This document shows positions 1 through 5,624 of a DNA stretch of 5,723 nt, piece by piece. Position 1 is the stretch's first letter. Every line of letters starts with the position of its first letter. The stretch is taken from assembly GCA_027030285.1 (NCBI GenBank), contig JALVFC010000023.1, positions 1 through 5,723 of the forward strand. The letters are read 5' to 3'. Both the position numbers and the translations under genes were made by a program. The notes beneath the pieces are model-generated. The model was not told where the DNA came from, searched no databases, and saw only the letters and a list, made by a program, of their open reading frames with translations. Origin of the DNA: Thiotrichaceae bacterium (GTDB lineage Bacteria; Pseudomonadota; Gammaproteobacteria; Thiotrichales; Thiotrichaceae).

Positions 1-444
1 TTCATCAAGAGAAAGCTCACGTGACAGGATAATGCGTTCCAGACCGTAGTTTTGCCAGAATTTTACGGCTGCATAATTGACTGTATTTGCCTGTACTGAC
101 AGGTGCAGAGGCATCTCTGGCCAGCGTTCCTTGACCATCATGATCAAACCGGGGTCTGCCATAATGAGTGCATCAGGCTGCATGTCAATCACGGGTTCCA
201 GGTCTTCCATAAAGGTTTTGACCTTGCTGTTATGTGGCATGGTATTGACAGCCACAAAGAATTTTTTCCCGAGTGCATGGGCTTCAGCAATGCCTGTGGC
301 CAGGTTGTCATTCATAAATTCATTATTGCGCGCCCGCAAGCTGTAGCGTGGTTGTCCGGCATATACGGCATCTGCGCCATAGGCAAAGGCATAGCGCATC
401 ATTTTTAATGTACCTGCGGGGGATAGTAACTCTGGTATTTTCAT
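1..444 (-). CDS. trhP: TrhP (YegQ), tRNA 5-hydroxyuridine synthesis protein, peptidase U32 family, N-terminal part
   Basis: This is the first 148 codons of a gene that continues beyond position 1. The protein begins MKIPELLSPAGTL and continues with YAFAYGADAVYAGQPRYSLR, NNEF, EAHALGKKF, PDALIMADPGLIM, HLSVQAN and ILSRELSLDE. This is the conserved N-terminal block of the peptidase U32 family and agrees closely with E. coli YegQ/TrhP as I recall it. TrhP works in the prephenate-dependent hydroxylation of U34 in certain tRNAs, giving 5-hydroxyuridine, the precursor of cmo5U and mcmo5U. It is cytoplasmic and, despite the family name, is not known to act as a protease. The start is fixed by the family's N-terminus, but no Shine-Dalgarno sequence precedes it. 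A six-codon frame with a good ribosome binding site overlaps it as ATGA. The gene diverges from the Crp/Fnr-type regulator. The family Cys residues expected further along lie outside the window. Confidence 0.93.
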   Translation of the reverse strand, partial: MKIPELLSPAGTLKMMRYAFAYGADAVYAGQPRYSLRARNNEFMNDNLATGIAEAHALGKKFFVAVNTMPHNSKVKTFMEDLEPVIDMQPDALIMADPGLIMMVKERWPEMPLHLSVQANTVNYAAVKFWQNYGLERIILSRELSLDE

Positions 445-472
445 GAATCTGACGGTGTCATTCTTAATTTCC
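441..472 (-). promoter_or_regulatory. Leader mini-ORF with ribosome binding site overlapping the trhP start
   Basis: Upstream of trhP on the minus strand, GGAA (472-469) lies 7 nt before an ATG (461-459). That ATG opens a six-codon frame, MTPSDS, whose TGA (443-441) overlaps the trhP ATG (444-442) as ATGA. The trhP start has no purine-rich sequence of its own at normal spacing. Ribosomes might therefore reach trhP by translational coupling. The arrangement is visible in the sequence, but its use is inferred, and so short a frame could arise by chance. Confidence 0.35.
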
Positions 473-484
473 GGGAAACAGCGC

Positions 485-490
485 ATTATA
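485..490 (-). promoter_or_regulatory. Candidate -10 box of the trhP promoter
   Basis: A perfect TATAAT reads on the minus strand. It would place the transcription start near 478 and give a leader of about 34 nt before trhP. The -35 position at 17-bp spacing (508-513, TATCTA) is a poor match to TTGACA. Such a promoter may depend on an activator. The palindrome at 513-528 is centred about 42 bp upstream of the inferred start. Confidence 0.5.
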
Positions 491-512
491 TCGTTGAATT
501 GCTGTTTTAGAT

Positions 513-528
513 ATGTTTAGTTAAACAT
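513..528. promoter_or_regulatory. 16-bp perfect palindrome, candidate operator between divergent promoters
   Basis: ATGTTTA-GT-TAAACAT is a perfect dyad with 7-bp arms and a 2-bp centre. It sits between the two divergent -10 boxes and covers the place where the regulator's -35 box should be. Its centre is about -42 from the inferred trhP start and about -27 from the inferred regulator start. It could thus activate one promoter and repress the other. It does not match the FNR/Dnr consensus (TTGAT-N4-ATCAA) or the CRP consensus (TGTGA-N6-TCACA), so the cognate protein is unknown. Autoregulation by the adjacent Crp/Fnr-type protein is possible but unproven. Confidence 0.5.
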
Positions 529-535
529 CATCGGA

Positions 536-541
536 TATAAT
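536..541 (+). promoter_or_regulatory. Candidate -10 box of the Crp/Fnr-type regulator promoter
   Basis: A perfect TATAAT lies 37 bp before the regulator's ATG. The inferred transcription start is near 548, and AGGAAA (565-570) is the ribosome binding site. The -35 position at 17-bp spacing is occupied by the left half of the palindrome (ATGTTT) and is not consensus. Confidence 0.5.
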
Positions 542-578
542 TTCTGATAGTACTTTTATCTTACAGGAAATCATCATA

Positions 579-1268
579 ATGCCTAAAACATCGCAATTTG
601 CTGACGTCATGATAAAAAATCCTATGTTTTCAGGTTTGCCAGCTGAAGATTTCAGAAAAGTTTCGAAGTCGTCAGTTTATATGGAAATGAAATCCGGTGA
701 TGTTCTGTTTAGACAGCAAGATCCTGCAAATGAGTTTTTTCTTTTAGTGACAGGCAAAATCAAACTCAGCCTGCTGTCTGTTGAAGGTACTGAAAAAGTA
801 GTTGATATCATTAATGCGGGTAATACTTTTGCTGAAGCCATTATGTTCAGGGGGATGCCGGGTTATCCTGTGAATGCGGAAGCTGTTGGTGATTGTAGTG
901 TACTGCGAATTAATGCTGAGGTTTATAAGGATATCCTGAGGAAGTCTCCAGAAGCCTGTTTTATGGTGATGAGTCGGTTGAGTGTTCGGATTCACTGGTT
1001 GATGACGGAGCTGGATCGGCTTAGTCTGCATAATGCCACTTACCGCCTGGTAAGTTATCTGCTTGAAAATGTACCCAAAGATGTCACCGAGGAAACTGAG
1101 ATCCAGTTGGCAATTCCCAAACACGTACTTGCGTCTCGCCTGTCAATTACACCGGAAACATTCTCGCGCACTATCAAAAGACTGGTAAATGAAGGTAAGC
1201 TGGAAGTACATGAGAGTCATATTATTTTGCAGGATCTGGAAGAGCTGCGTCGTATGATCGCTGTGTGA
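579..1268 (+). CDS. Crp/Fnr-family transcriptional regulator, Dnr-like
   Basis: The 229-residue protein has the standard Crp/Fnr layout. An N-terminal cyclic-nucleotide-binding-like beta-barrel covers about residues 16-125, a long dimer helix about 126-150, and a winged helix-turn-helix about 150-225. The segments NTFAEAIMF (82-90), LSLHNATYRLVSYLL (148-162) and SITPETFSRTIKRL (189-202) resemble Pseudomonas Dnr, a haem-dependent nitric oxide sensor controlling denitrification. The recognition helix carries the E-x-x-S-R pattern (E193, S196, R197) that in FNR-type proteins reads TTGAT half sites. There is no N-terminal cysteine cluster, and the only cysteines are C106 and C127, so an FNR-type [4Fe-4S] sensor is ruled out. 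The barrel's FAEA differs from the phosphate-binding GE-rich pattern of CRP, so cAMP binding is unlikely. The start is supported by AGGAAA 8 nt upstream and a TATAAT at 536-541. The family is certain. The effector (nitric oxide, redox or other) is not shown by the sequence, and no denitrification genes are in view. Confidence 0.9.
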   Translation: MPKTSQFADVMIKNPMFSGLPAEDFRKVSKSSVYMEMKSGDVLFRQQDPANEFFLLVTGKIKLSLLSVEGTEKVVDIINAGNTFAEAIMFRGMPGYPVNAEAVGDCSVLRINAEVYKDILRKSPEACFMVMSRLSVRIHWLMTELDRLSLHNATYRLVSYLLENVPKDVTEETEIQLAIPKHVLASRLSITPETFSRTIKRLVNEGKLEVHESHIILQDLEELRRMIAV

Positions 1269-1370
1269 GCGGTGCTGTTTTTCTCTGTAAGAATAATTTC
1301 AATTACCCGGTTCTTCCAGCTTTTCAATTAGATGTGTTAATCTTGCAGAAACAATGTCAAGGTTACAACT

Positions 1371-2552
1371 ATGCAGTTTCGTCTATTGCTTTACATAGTA
1401 TTGTATTTACTGGTGTCAGTTCATGCTATTGCTAAACCCGTAAAATCACCGATACAAACCATTCCCCGAACCATCATCGAGCAAATTTGCAGGGACTTAT
1501 CTGAAGATAAAAAAGGCTGTCAGGTCGGCGATGTAATCCACTATATCCAAAGTTTCAAACTGGATAATGATCAGTTGTTGCTTTATTTCTATCTGCTAAA
1601 CAAGCAACTGAAAGCACCACATAAATATCCCAGGGGAGTCACACTACCTGTCAAGGTGAATATGCAAGGCGAATGGTTAACTGGCAATGCTTTCGTGGGT
1701 GAGCCACAGCAGATTATACGTGACAACAGTGGACATTTATGGATGCATGCCCAGTTTAACAGTGTCGGCAAAAGTCCCCGGCTGCTTTACAGCAAAGAAG
1801 GTTTGCAGTGGCTTGATGTAGACTTGCCAGGTGATGAACTTTCAATGTCTCAATTTGAGGAAATGAAAACAGTTTGCTGGTACAAAGGTAACCTCTATAT
1901 GAAGTTACAGGCAGATGGACGAGATACGCTCTGGAAAGCGAGCCTTGATAAGCTTCTGGCAGCAATAAAAGCTGATGGAAAGGTTCGCTGGCTGAGTGTG
2001 CCTGGCAACAGGATAAATCCAGCTACCTGCAAATCTTACCCGGAGAAAAATAACCATTGGCTTGTTCAGCGAGGCGAGACGCTTAGTTTATTGCGTTACA
2101 ACGGTGCTGAAAAAGAAATAATACTGAAGATACCAAACCGTACAGTGATCAAAGTCCCATTTTCTGAAAAAACTGCCAAAGCAGAGAATAAGCCTACAAA
2201 AAAAGATGCTGTACAAACTACAAAAGAAACACTTTCAACAACTGTTAGCAAGAAGGCAAAAGAGGGCGTTGATAGTAGTACGGAGAGTGGTACAGAGAAA
2301 AGTACCGGGAATTACGCCATTCAAATTGGCGCATTTAGCAATCACGTAGTGATACCCAAAAAAGTGGAAATTCTGCAGAAAGCAGGGTTCAGGACTTTCA
2401 CTCGCTTATTGAAAGTACAGGGCAAAGCAATCAAGAAAGTTTATATAGGTCCATTTACGGATCGCCAGGGAGCAGAGGAAGCGCTTAGTCGGTTACAGGA
2501 TACTCCCGAAGACAGTCATCATGCAGATGCTTTTGTTCTGAAATTCAGGTAA
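1371..2552 (+). CDS. Secreted SPOR-domain protein of unknown function
   Basis: The 393-residue protein begins with a probable Sec signal peptide (MQFRLLLYIVLYLL, likely cleaved after AIA at residue 21). There is no lipobox cysteine. Residues 30-260 form a domain I do not recognise. It is beta-rich in appearance, with recurring aromatic patches (HLWMHA, LQWLDV, TLWKAS, VRWLSV, NHWLVQ) and four cysteines (C40, C50, C169, C220) that could form two periplasmic disulfides. A Lys/Thr/Ser-rich linker spans about 265-313. The C-terminus (314-391) is a SPOR domain: it opens YAIQIGAFS, contains AGF, and has KVYIGPF before a final helix and strand. SPOR domains bind peptidoglycan glycan strands lacking stem peptides, often at division sites, so a periplasmic cell-wall role is likely. 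AAGG 8 nt before the ATG supports the start. The gene follows the regulator by 102 bp on the same strand without a clear terminator between them, so co-transcription is possible. No enzyme motif was seen. Confidence 0.85.
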   Translation: MQFRLLLYIVLYLLVSVHAIAKPVKSPIQTIPRTIIEQICRDLSEDKKGCQVGDVIHYIQSFKLDNDQLLLYFYLLNKQLKAPHKYPRGVTLPVKVNMQGEWLTGNAFVGEPQQIIRDNSGHLWMHAQFNSVGKSPRLLYSKEGLQWLDVDLPGDELSMSQFEEMKTVCWYKGNLYMKLQADGRDTLWKASLDKLLAAIKADGKVRWLSVPGNRINPATCKSYPEKNNHWLVQRGETLSLLRYNGAEKEIILKIPNRTVIKVPFSEKTAKAENKPTKKDAVQTTKETLSTTVSKKAKEGVDSSTESGTEKSTGNYAIQIGAFSNHVVIPKKVEILQKAGFRTFTRLLKVQGKAIKKVYIGPFTDRQGAEEALSRLQDTPEDSHHADAFVLKFR

Positions 2553-2633
2553 CAACTCAGCGTATTATTCTTGCCTGAAAGGCGTAAGTTATTGGTTATT
2601 TCGGCTTCGAACGCAGAGAAGGAACCTGAAACA

Positions 2634-3662
2634 TTACTCCTGATCGGGGTTACCATGCTGATTATGCAGGGCTTCAATGGCTTTTAAAACGCCGCTGGGT
2701 TCGTGAAAGTGGGCAATATGGAAACAGGCTTCTCCTTCATAAAGTAAGGGCAGTTTGGTACGACCAATTATGATGCCGCAGGCGCTGGCTAATACTTTTT
2801 CCTCGTTGTCACCAAAGGGATCAGAGATAATACCAATGACTTCGCCTTCTTCAACATGAGTGCCCAGGTTAGCAACAGCACGTAAAATACCACTCTGAGG
2901 GGCGCGAACCCAGTTGCTGGAGCTTGCCAGCAGGGGTTTTTTGCTAATATCGCAGTGGCTGCCATCTGGCTCAAGCATTTCCAGGAATTGCATGACGCCA
3001 ATAACACCCGAAACTCCTGCCGTTATAGAAACCTCATTGAATCTCAGGGCTTCACCCGCTTCATAAAGCAGCACAGGTACACCGTTCTTATGTGCTGTTT
3101 CGCGGATTGATCCAGGCAATAGCTTTTTGGTGTCCATTACCACCGGGGAGCCGAAAGCACAGGCCATTTTTTTTATTTCCATGCTGAAGCTCAGCTCAGC
3201 TCTTATTTGCGGCAGATTGGTGCGTCCGATTGCTGCGGTATGTAAATCAATGCCATGGGTGCATTGTTTGATAATTTCATTGGTAAACAGGTGAGCCAGC
3301 CGGGATGCCATCGAACCTTTGGAGGAGCCTGGAAAAGAGCGATTTAAATCACGGCGATCTGGCAAGTAACGCGATTGCGATATAAAACCGTAAACATTAA
3401 CGACGGGAATAGCGACCAGCGTACCTTTCAAACTAGATATTTCAGGTAAATTAAGTAGTCTGTGGATGATTTCGACACCATTAATTTCATTGCCGTGAAT
3501 GGCAGCACTGACGAATAGTCGAGGCCCCGCTTCTTTGCCATTGATGACATGCACGGGCATATTAATATCGGTGGAGGTATAGAGATCCGGTAGAGGCACA
3601 TTGATCGTCTTTTTTTCTCCAGGCAAGACTTCAGTATCAGCAATGGTAATGGAGGTATTCAT
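2634..3662 (-). CDS. AstE/AspA-family (M14-like) zinc-dependent deacylase, succinylglutamate desuccinylase/aspartoacylase type
   Basis: The 342-residue protein has the zinc site of the succinylglutamate desuccinylase/aspartoacylase family: H56 and E59 in AAIHGNEINGVEI and H141 in GIDLHTA. Substrate-binding residues appear in DRRDLNRSFPG (102-112), and a likely catalytic Glu is E201 in LLYEAGE. Residues about 245-317 form the small C-terminal beta-barrel typical of this branch (VRAPQSGIL, VEEGEVIGII). Known relatives hydrolyse N-acyl bonds of glutamate or aspartate, and related M14 enzymes trim C-terminal glutamates. The true substrate here is not shown. It is probably not the arginine-catabolic AstE, since no ast genes are in view. 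It lies 93 bp downstream of rimK on the same strand, which suggests a role with RimK products. The ATG has no evident Shine-Dalgarno sequence, yet no other start codon lies between it and an in-frame TAG about 40 bp upstream. It converges with the SPOR gene across an 81-bp gap without a clear terminator. Confidence 0.85.
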   Translation of the reverse strand: MNTSITIADTEVLPGEKKTINVPLPDLYTSTDINMPVHVINGKEAGPRLFVSAAIHGNEINGVEIIHRLLNLPEISSLKGTLVAIPVVNVYGFISQSRYLPDRRDLNRSFPGSSKGSMASRLAHLFTNEIIKQCTHGIDLHTAAIGRTNLPQIRAELSFSMEIKKMACAFGSPVVMDTKKLLPGSIRETAHKNGVPVLLYEAGEALRFNEVSITAGVSGVIGVMQFLEMLEPDGSHCDISKKPLLASSSNWVRAPQSGILRAVANLGTHVEEGEVIGIISDPFGDNEEKVLASACGIIIGRTKLPLLYEGEACFHIAHFHEPSGVLKAIEALHNQHGNPDQE

Positions 3663-3755
3663 AGGGTAGGTATCGTCTCTTTTCTGTAATAATAGGAGAT
3701 TCTAACCTGAATCCGTGATTTCAATGTGGGTAACAAGGAACATGTATGAAATAAC

Positions 3756-4736
3756 TCAACCGTGCCGTAGAGATGTTACTGGTGCGGGGTCGATGACAGC
3801 TTCAGGTGCTTTGGCTTTTGGAATACTGGTTTTTGCCGCTTTTCGTGTTTTGGGTTTTTTCGTTTTCATACTTTTTTCCATAAACTGGATCATCATATCA
3901 GCAATATCCTTACCGGATGCTTTTTCAATGCCCTCCAGCCCTGGTGTGGAATTAACTTCTACAACAACCGGTCCATGATTAGATCGTAGAATATCAACTC
4001 CAGCTACACTTAGCCCCATTATTTTTGCAGAGCGTACCGCGGTAGAGCGCTCCTCTGGTGTTATTTTGATCAGTTTTGCCTTGCCACCCCGATGAATGTT
4101 CGAGCGAAACTCTCCCGGACGTGCCTGTCGTTTCATGGCAGCAACCACACGGTTACCAATAACAAAACAACGAATATCAGATCCTTGTGCTTCAGCGATA
4201 TATTCCTGCACCAATATATTGGCTTGCAAGCCCATAAATGCCTGAATAACACTGTCAGCTGCTTGATCGGTCTCTGCCAGAACTACTCCAATACCTTGTG
4301 TTCCTTCAATGAACTTGACGACCAGAGGTGCACCTCCAACCATTTTGGTTAAGTCTTCAATATCACCGGGACGATTGGCAAATCCGGTAACAGGTAATCC
4401 AATACCTTTGCAGGAAAGTAGTTGTAGCGAGTGAAGCTTGTCCCGCGCGCGTGTAATGCCTACTGATTTGTTGAGTGAGTAGACTCCCATCATTTCAAAC
4501 TGACGAACCACTGCGGTGCCATAAAAGCTAACTGATGCTCCTATACGAGGGATAATGGCGTTGATACCTTTCAACTCTTTGCCATGATAATGGATAGTAG
4601 GATGATGCGACGCAATATTCATATAACAGCGCAAAAAATCTATGACAATGGGGTCGTGTCCACGCGCTTTGGCAGCTTCAACTAGGCGGTGAGTTGAGTA
4701 CAGTTTTTTATTTCTGGAGAGTATGGCGATTCGCAT
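3756..4736 (-). CDS. rimK: RimK, ATP-grasp ribosomal protein S6--L-glutamate ligase
   Basis: The 326-residue protein matches E. coli RimK without visible gaps over residues 1 to about 288 (MRIAILSRN, VIPRIG-type IIPRIGASVSFYGTA, SVGITRARDKL, MVGGAPLVVKF, EGTQGIGVVLAET, ILVQEYI, SDIRCFVIG). The ATP-grasp residues are present: K100, K141, R189, R203, R211-S212-N213, D248, E260 and N262. RimK uses ATP to add glutamates to the C-terminus of ribosomal protein S6 and can make free poly-alpha-glutamate. It is cytoplasmic. AAGGA (4747-4743) lies 6 nt before the ATG, supporting this start. The family is usually about 300 residues. Here a tail of about 38 residues (289-326), rich in Lys, Ala and Pro, follows the last helix and looks disordered. 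The gene lies 142 bp downstream of rimB and 93 bp upstream of the M14-like hydrolase, all on one strand. Identity is nearly certain, but the role of the tail is unknown. Confidence 0.97.
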   Translation of the reverse strand: MRIAILSRNKKLYSTHRLVEAAKARGHDPIVIDFLRCYMNIASHHPTIHYHGKELKGINAIIPRIGASVSFYGTAVVRQFEMMGVYSLNKSVGITRARDKLHSLQLLSCKGIGLPVTGFANRPGDIEDLTKMVGGAPLVVKFIEGTQGIGVVLAETDQAADSVIQAFMGLQANILVQEYIAEAQGSDIRCFVIGNRVVAAMKRQARPGEFRSNIHRGGKAKLIKITPEERSTAVRSAKIMGLSVAGVDILRSNHGPVVVEVNSTPGLEGIEKASGKDIADMMIQFMEKSMKTKKPKTRKAAKTSIPKAKAPEAVIDPAPVTSLRHG

Positions 4737-4806
4737 GTTATGTCCTTATTTATAGCAGCTTAAAATGAGATGAATGTTGTTGGTTCAATACGCTCAGAGC
4801 ATTAAC

Positions 4807-4822
4807 CCTCCCGTTAGGAAGG
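4807..4822 (-). repeat. Small hairpin in the rimB-rimK gap
   Basis: Read on the minus strand, CCTTCC-TAAC-GGGAGG folds into a 6-bp stem with one U-G wobble and a 4-nt loop. On the plus strand the same position would be a C-A mismatch, which fits a function in the rimB-rimK transcript. No U-run follows, so it is not a standard terminator. It could be an attenuator, a processing site, or chance. The rest of the gap (4737-4878) holds only a weak candidate promoter for rimK, TTGAAC (4788-4783) and TTTTAA (4765-4760) at 17-bp spacing. Confidence 0.3.
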
Positions 4823-4878
4823 TCAGAATGTCTTTGATAGTTTTCTTCTGTATGCTTGTTTTTTGATTGTCTATTACG

Positions 4879-5427
4879 TTACGTATTTTGCTTTGCATAC
4901 AGGTCTTTTGCTTTGAGACGTTTTAACAAAAAAGACTCAGAAGCATTTACCAGCATGGATGGCCGTATTCCCTGACGACCAAGCAACATTCTAAAACGCA
5001 TATCATCACGGGCGGTTAATGTCATTTCGATGTTGTATGCAAACTTACCGATACTTAACCGGCTTTCGATAACATAGCGTAATTCTTTGTGTCCACCTGA
5101 GTCTGTTACTTCACGTTGATCCAATATGGGTGCAATGCACTCCTGAACCAGAGTGGAGTTTTTCTGTAGTGGATGAATATAAAAATGCACCGAATCACGC
5201 CCATCATGCGTTATCCTTTTTATGCGAAATGCATGCAGGGCTGAGGTTTTAGCCCCGGTATCCACTTTAGCCTTAATAGCTGGCAGACCTAACTCTGGTA
5301 ATGACACCCATTCGCGCCAGCCAATAATCAAAGATGAAGCGACATTATAAAGGTCACTCTGTGTTTTAACGTGTTTATTCACTGAATAGATGCCCTTTAA
5401 TATGAGTGCTTCCAGCCTATTACCCAT
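4879..5427 (-). CDS. rimB: RimB-type retropepsin-like protease (Zn_protease/DUF785 family, COG4067)
   Basis: The 182-residue protein carries the hallmark of the family once named ATP-dependent zinc proteases and now seen as retropepsin-like: IIGWREWVSLPELGLPAIKA followed by KVDTGAKTSALHA (54-66). The catalytic Asp is D56 in the DTGA motif. The C-terminal half has MRFRMLLGRQGIRPSMLVN (143-161), with the LLGR motif expected of this fold. In Pseudomonas, RimB is reported to remove glutamates that RimK adds to ribosomal protein S6, so the adjacent rimK strongly supports that role. The family usually begins close to the GWREWV motif, yet about 34 residues precede it here. The ATG at 5427 lacks a Shine-Dalgarno sequence. 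A GTG at codon 16 (5382), preceded by AAAGGG about 10 nt upstream, is a credible alternative start. No signal peptide was seen, so it is probably cytoplasmic. It is the first gene of the three-gene minus-strand cluster. Confidence 0.85.
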   Translation of the reverse strand: MGNRLEALILKGIYSVNKHVKTQSDLYNVASSLIIGWREWVSLPELGLPAIKAKVDTGAKTSALHAFRIKRITHDGRDSVHFYIHPLQKNSTLVQECIAPILDQREVTDSGGHKELRYVIESRLSIGKFAYNIEMTLTARDDMRFRMLLGRQGIRPSMLVNASESFLLKRLKAKDLYAKQNT

Positions 5428-5454
5428 AGAAGAATAGTAAAGATTTATTATTTC

Positions 5455-5482
5455 ATCTGGTTTGTTTTTTATTTATCTGGTT
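5455..5482. repeat. Two direct repeats ATCTGGTT at 20-bp period upstream of rimB
   Basis: ATCTGGTT occurs at 5455-5462 and 5475-5482. The preceding bases are also alike (TATTTC and TATTT). The 20-bp period is close to two helical turns, so a dimeric regulator could bind both on one DNA face. They end 28 bp upstream of the annotated rimB ATG, over the likely promoter. On the minus strand each reads AACCAGAT. No regulator can be named. Confidence 0.35.
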
Positions 5483-5522
5483 ATTGAGCTATGAATAGAA
5501 CAATGCTTTGGCTGCTCAATAA
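5481..5522. repeat. Inverted repeat with 9-bp arms, 24-nt loop
   Basis: TTATTGAGC (5481-5489) is perfectly complementary to GCTCAATAA (5514-5522). The left arm overlaps the end of the second ATCTGGTT repeat. No T-run follows on either strand in the position expected for a terminator. It could be a protein-binding dyad, a cruciform or a transcript hairpin. Confidence 0.35.
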
Positions 5523-5624
5523 AAACGGAAATCACTGGCTGAGTGGTATAGTAAAAAAGGAATTAATGTTGTGAGGATTCTGACGTGAGACTTTAGTCCA
5601 ATGTCATTAACTTAAGCAGTATCT

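Noticed and set aside
77..408. Two overlapping plus-strand frames of 89 and 101 codons
   Set aside because: They lie opposite the strongly conserved trhP reading frame and have no recognisable protein features.
803..816. TTGATATCATTAA-like sequence resembling half of an FNR site
   Set aside because: It lies inside the regulator coding region and lacks the correctly spaced second half site.
744..1124. 126-codon minus-strand frame
   Set aside because: It is antisense to the Crp/Fnr-type regulator and looks like a shadow of its codons.
1259..1282. Possible terminator after the regulator gene: stem CGCT/AGCG (1259-1271) and T5 at 1278-1282
   Set aside because: The stem is only 4 bp, lies partly within the coding end, and is separated from the T-run by 6 nt.
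2573..2583. GCCT-GAA-AGGC hairpin between the convergent SPOR and M14-like genes
   Set aside because: The stem is 4 bp and no T-run follows on either strand, so it is not supportable as a bidirectional terminator.
3698..3713. GATTC/GAATC inverted repeat in the rimK to M14-like gene gap
   Set aside because: The stem is 5 bp with a 6-nt loop and no T-run, which is within what chance gives.
5491..5574. 27-codon plus-strand frame (starts MNRTMLWLL)
   Set aside because: There is no ribosome binding site at normal spacing, it overlaps an inverted repeat, and it has no recognisable features.
5556..5574. AAGGA followed by ATG TTG TGA on the plus strand
   Set aside because: It has a good ribosome binding site but only two codons before the stop, with no following gene in the window to be coupled to it.
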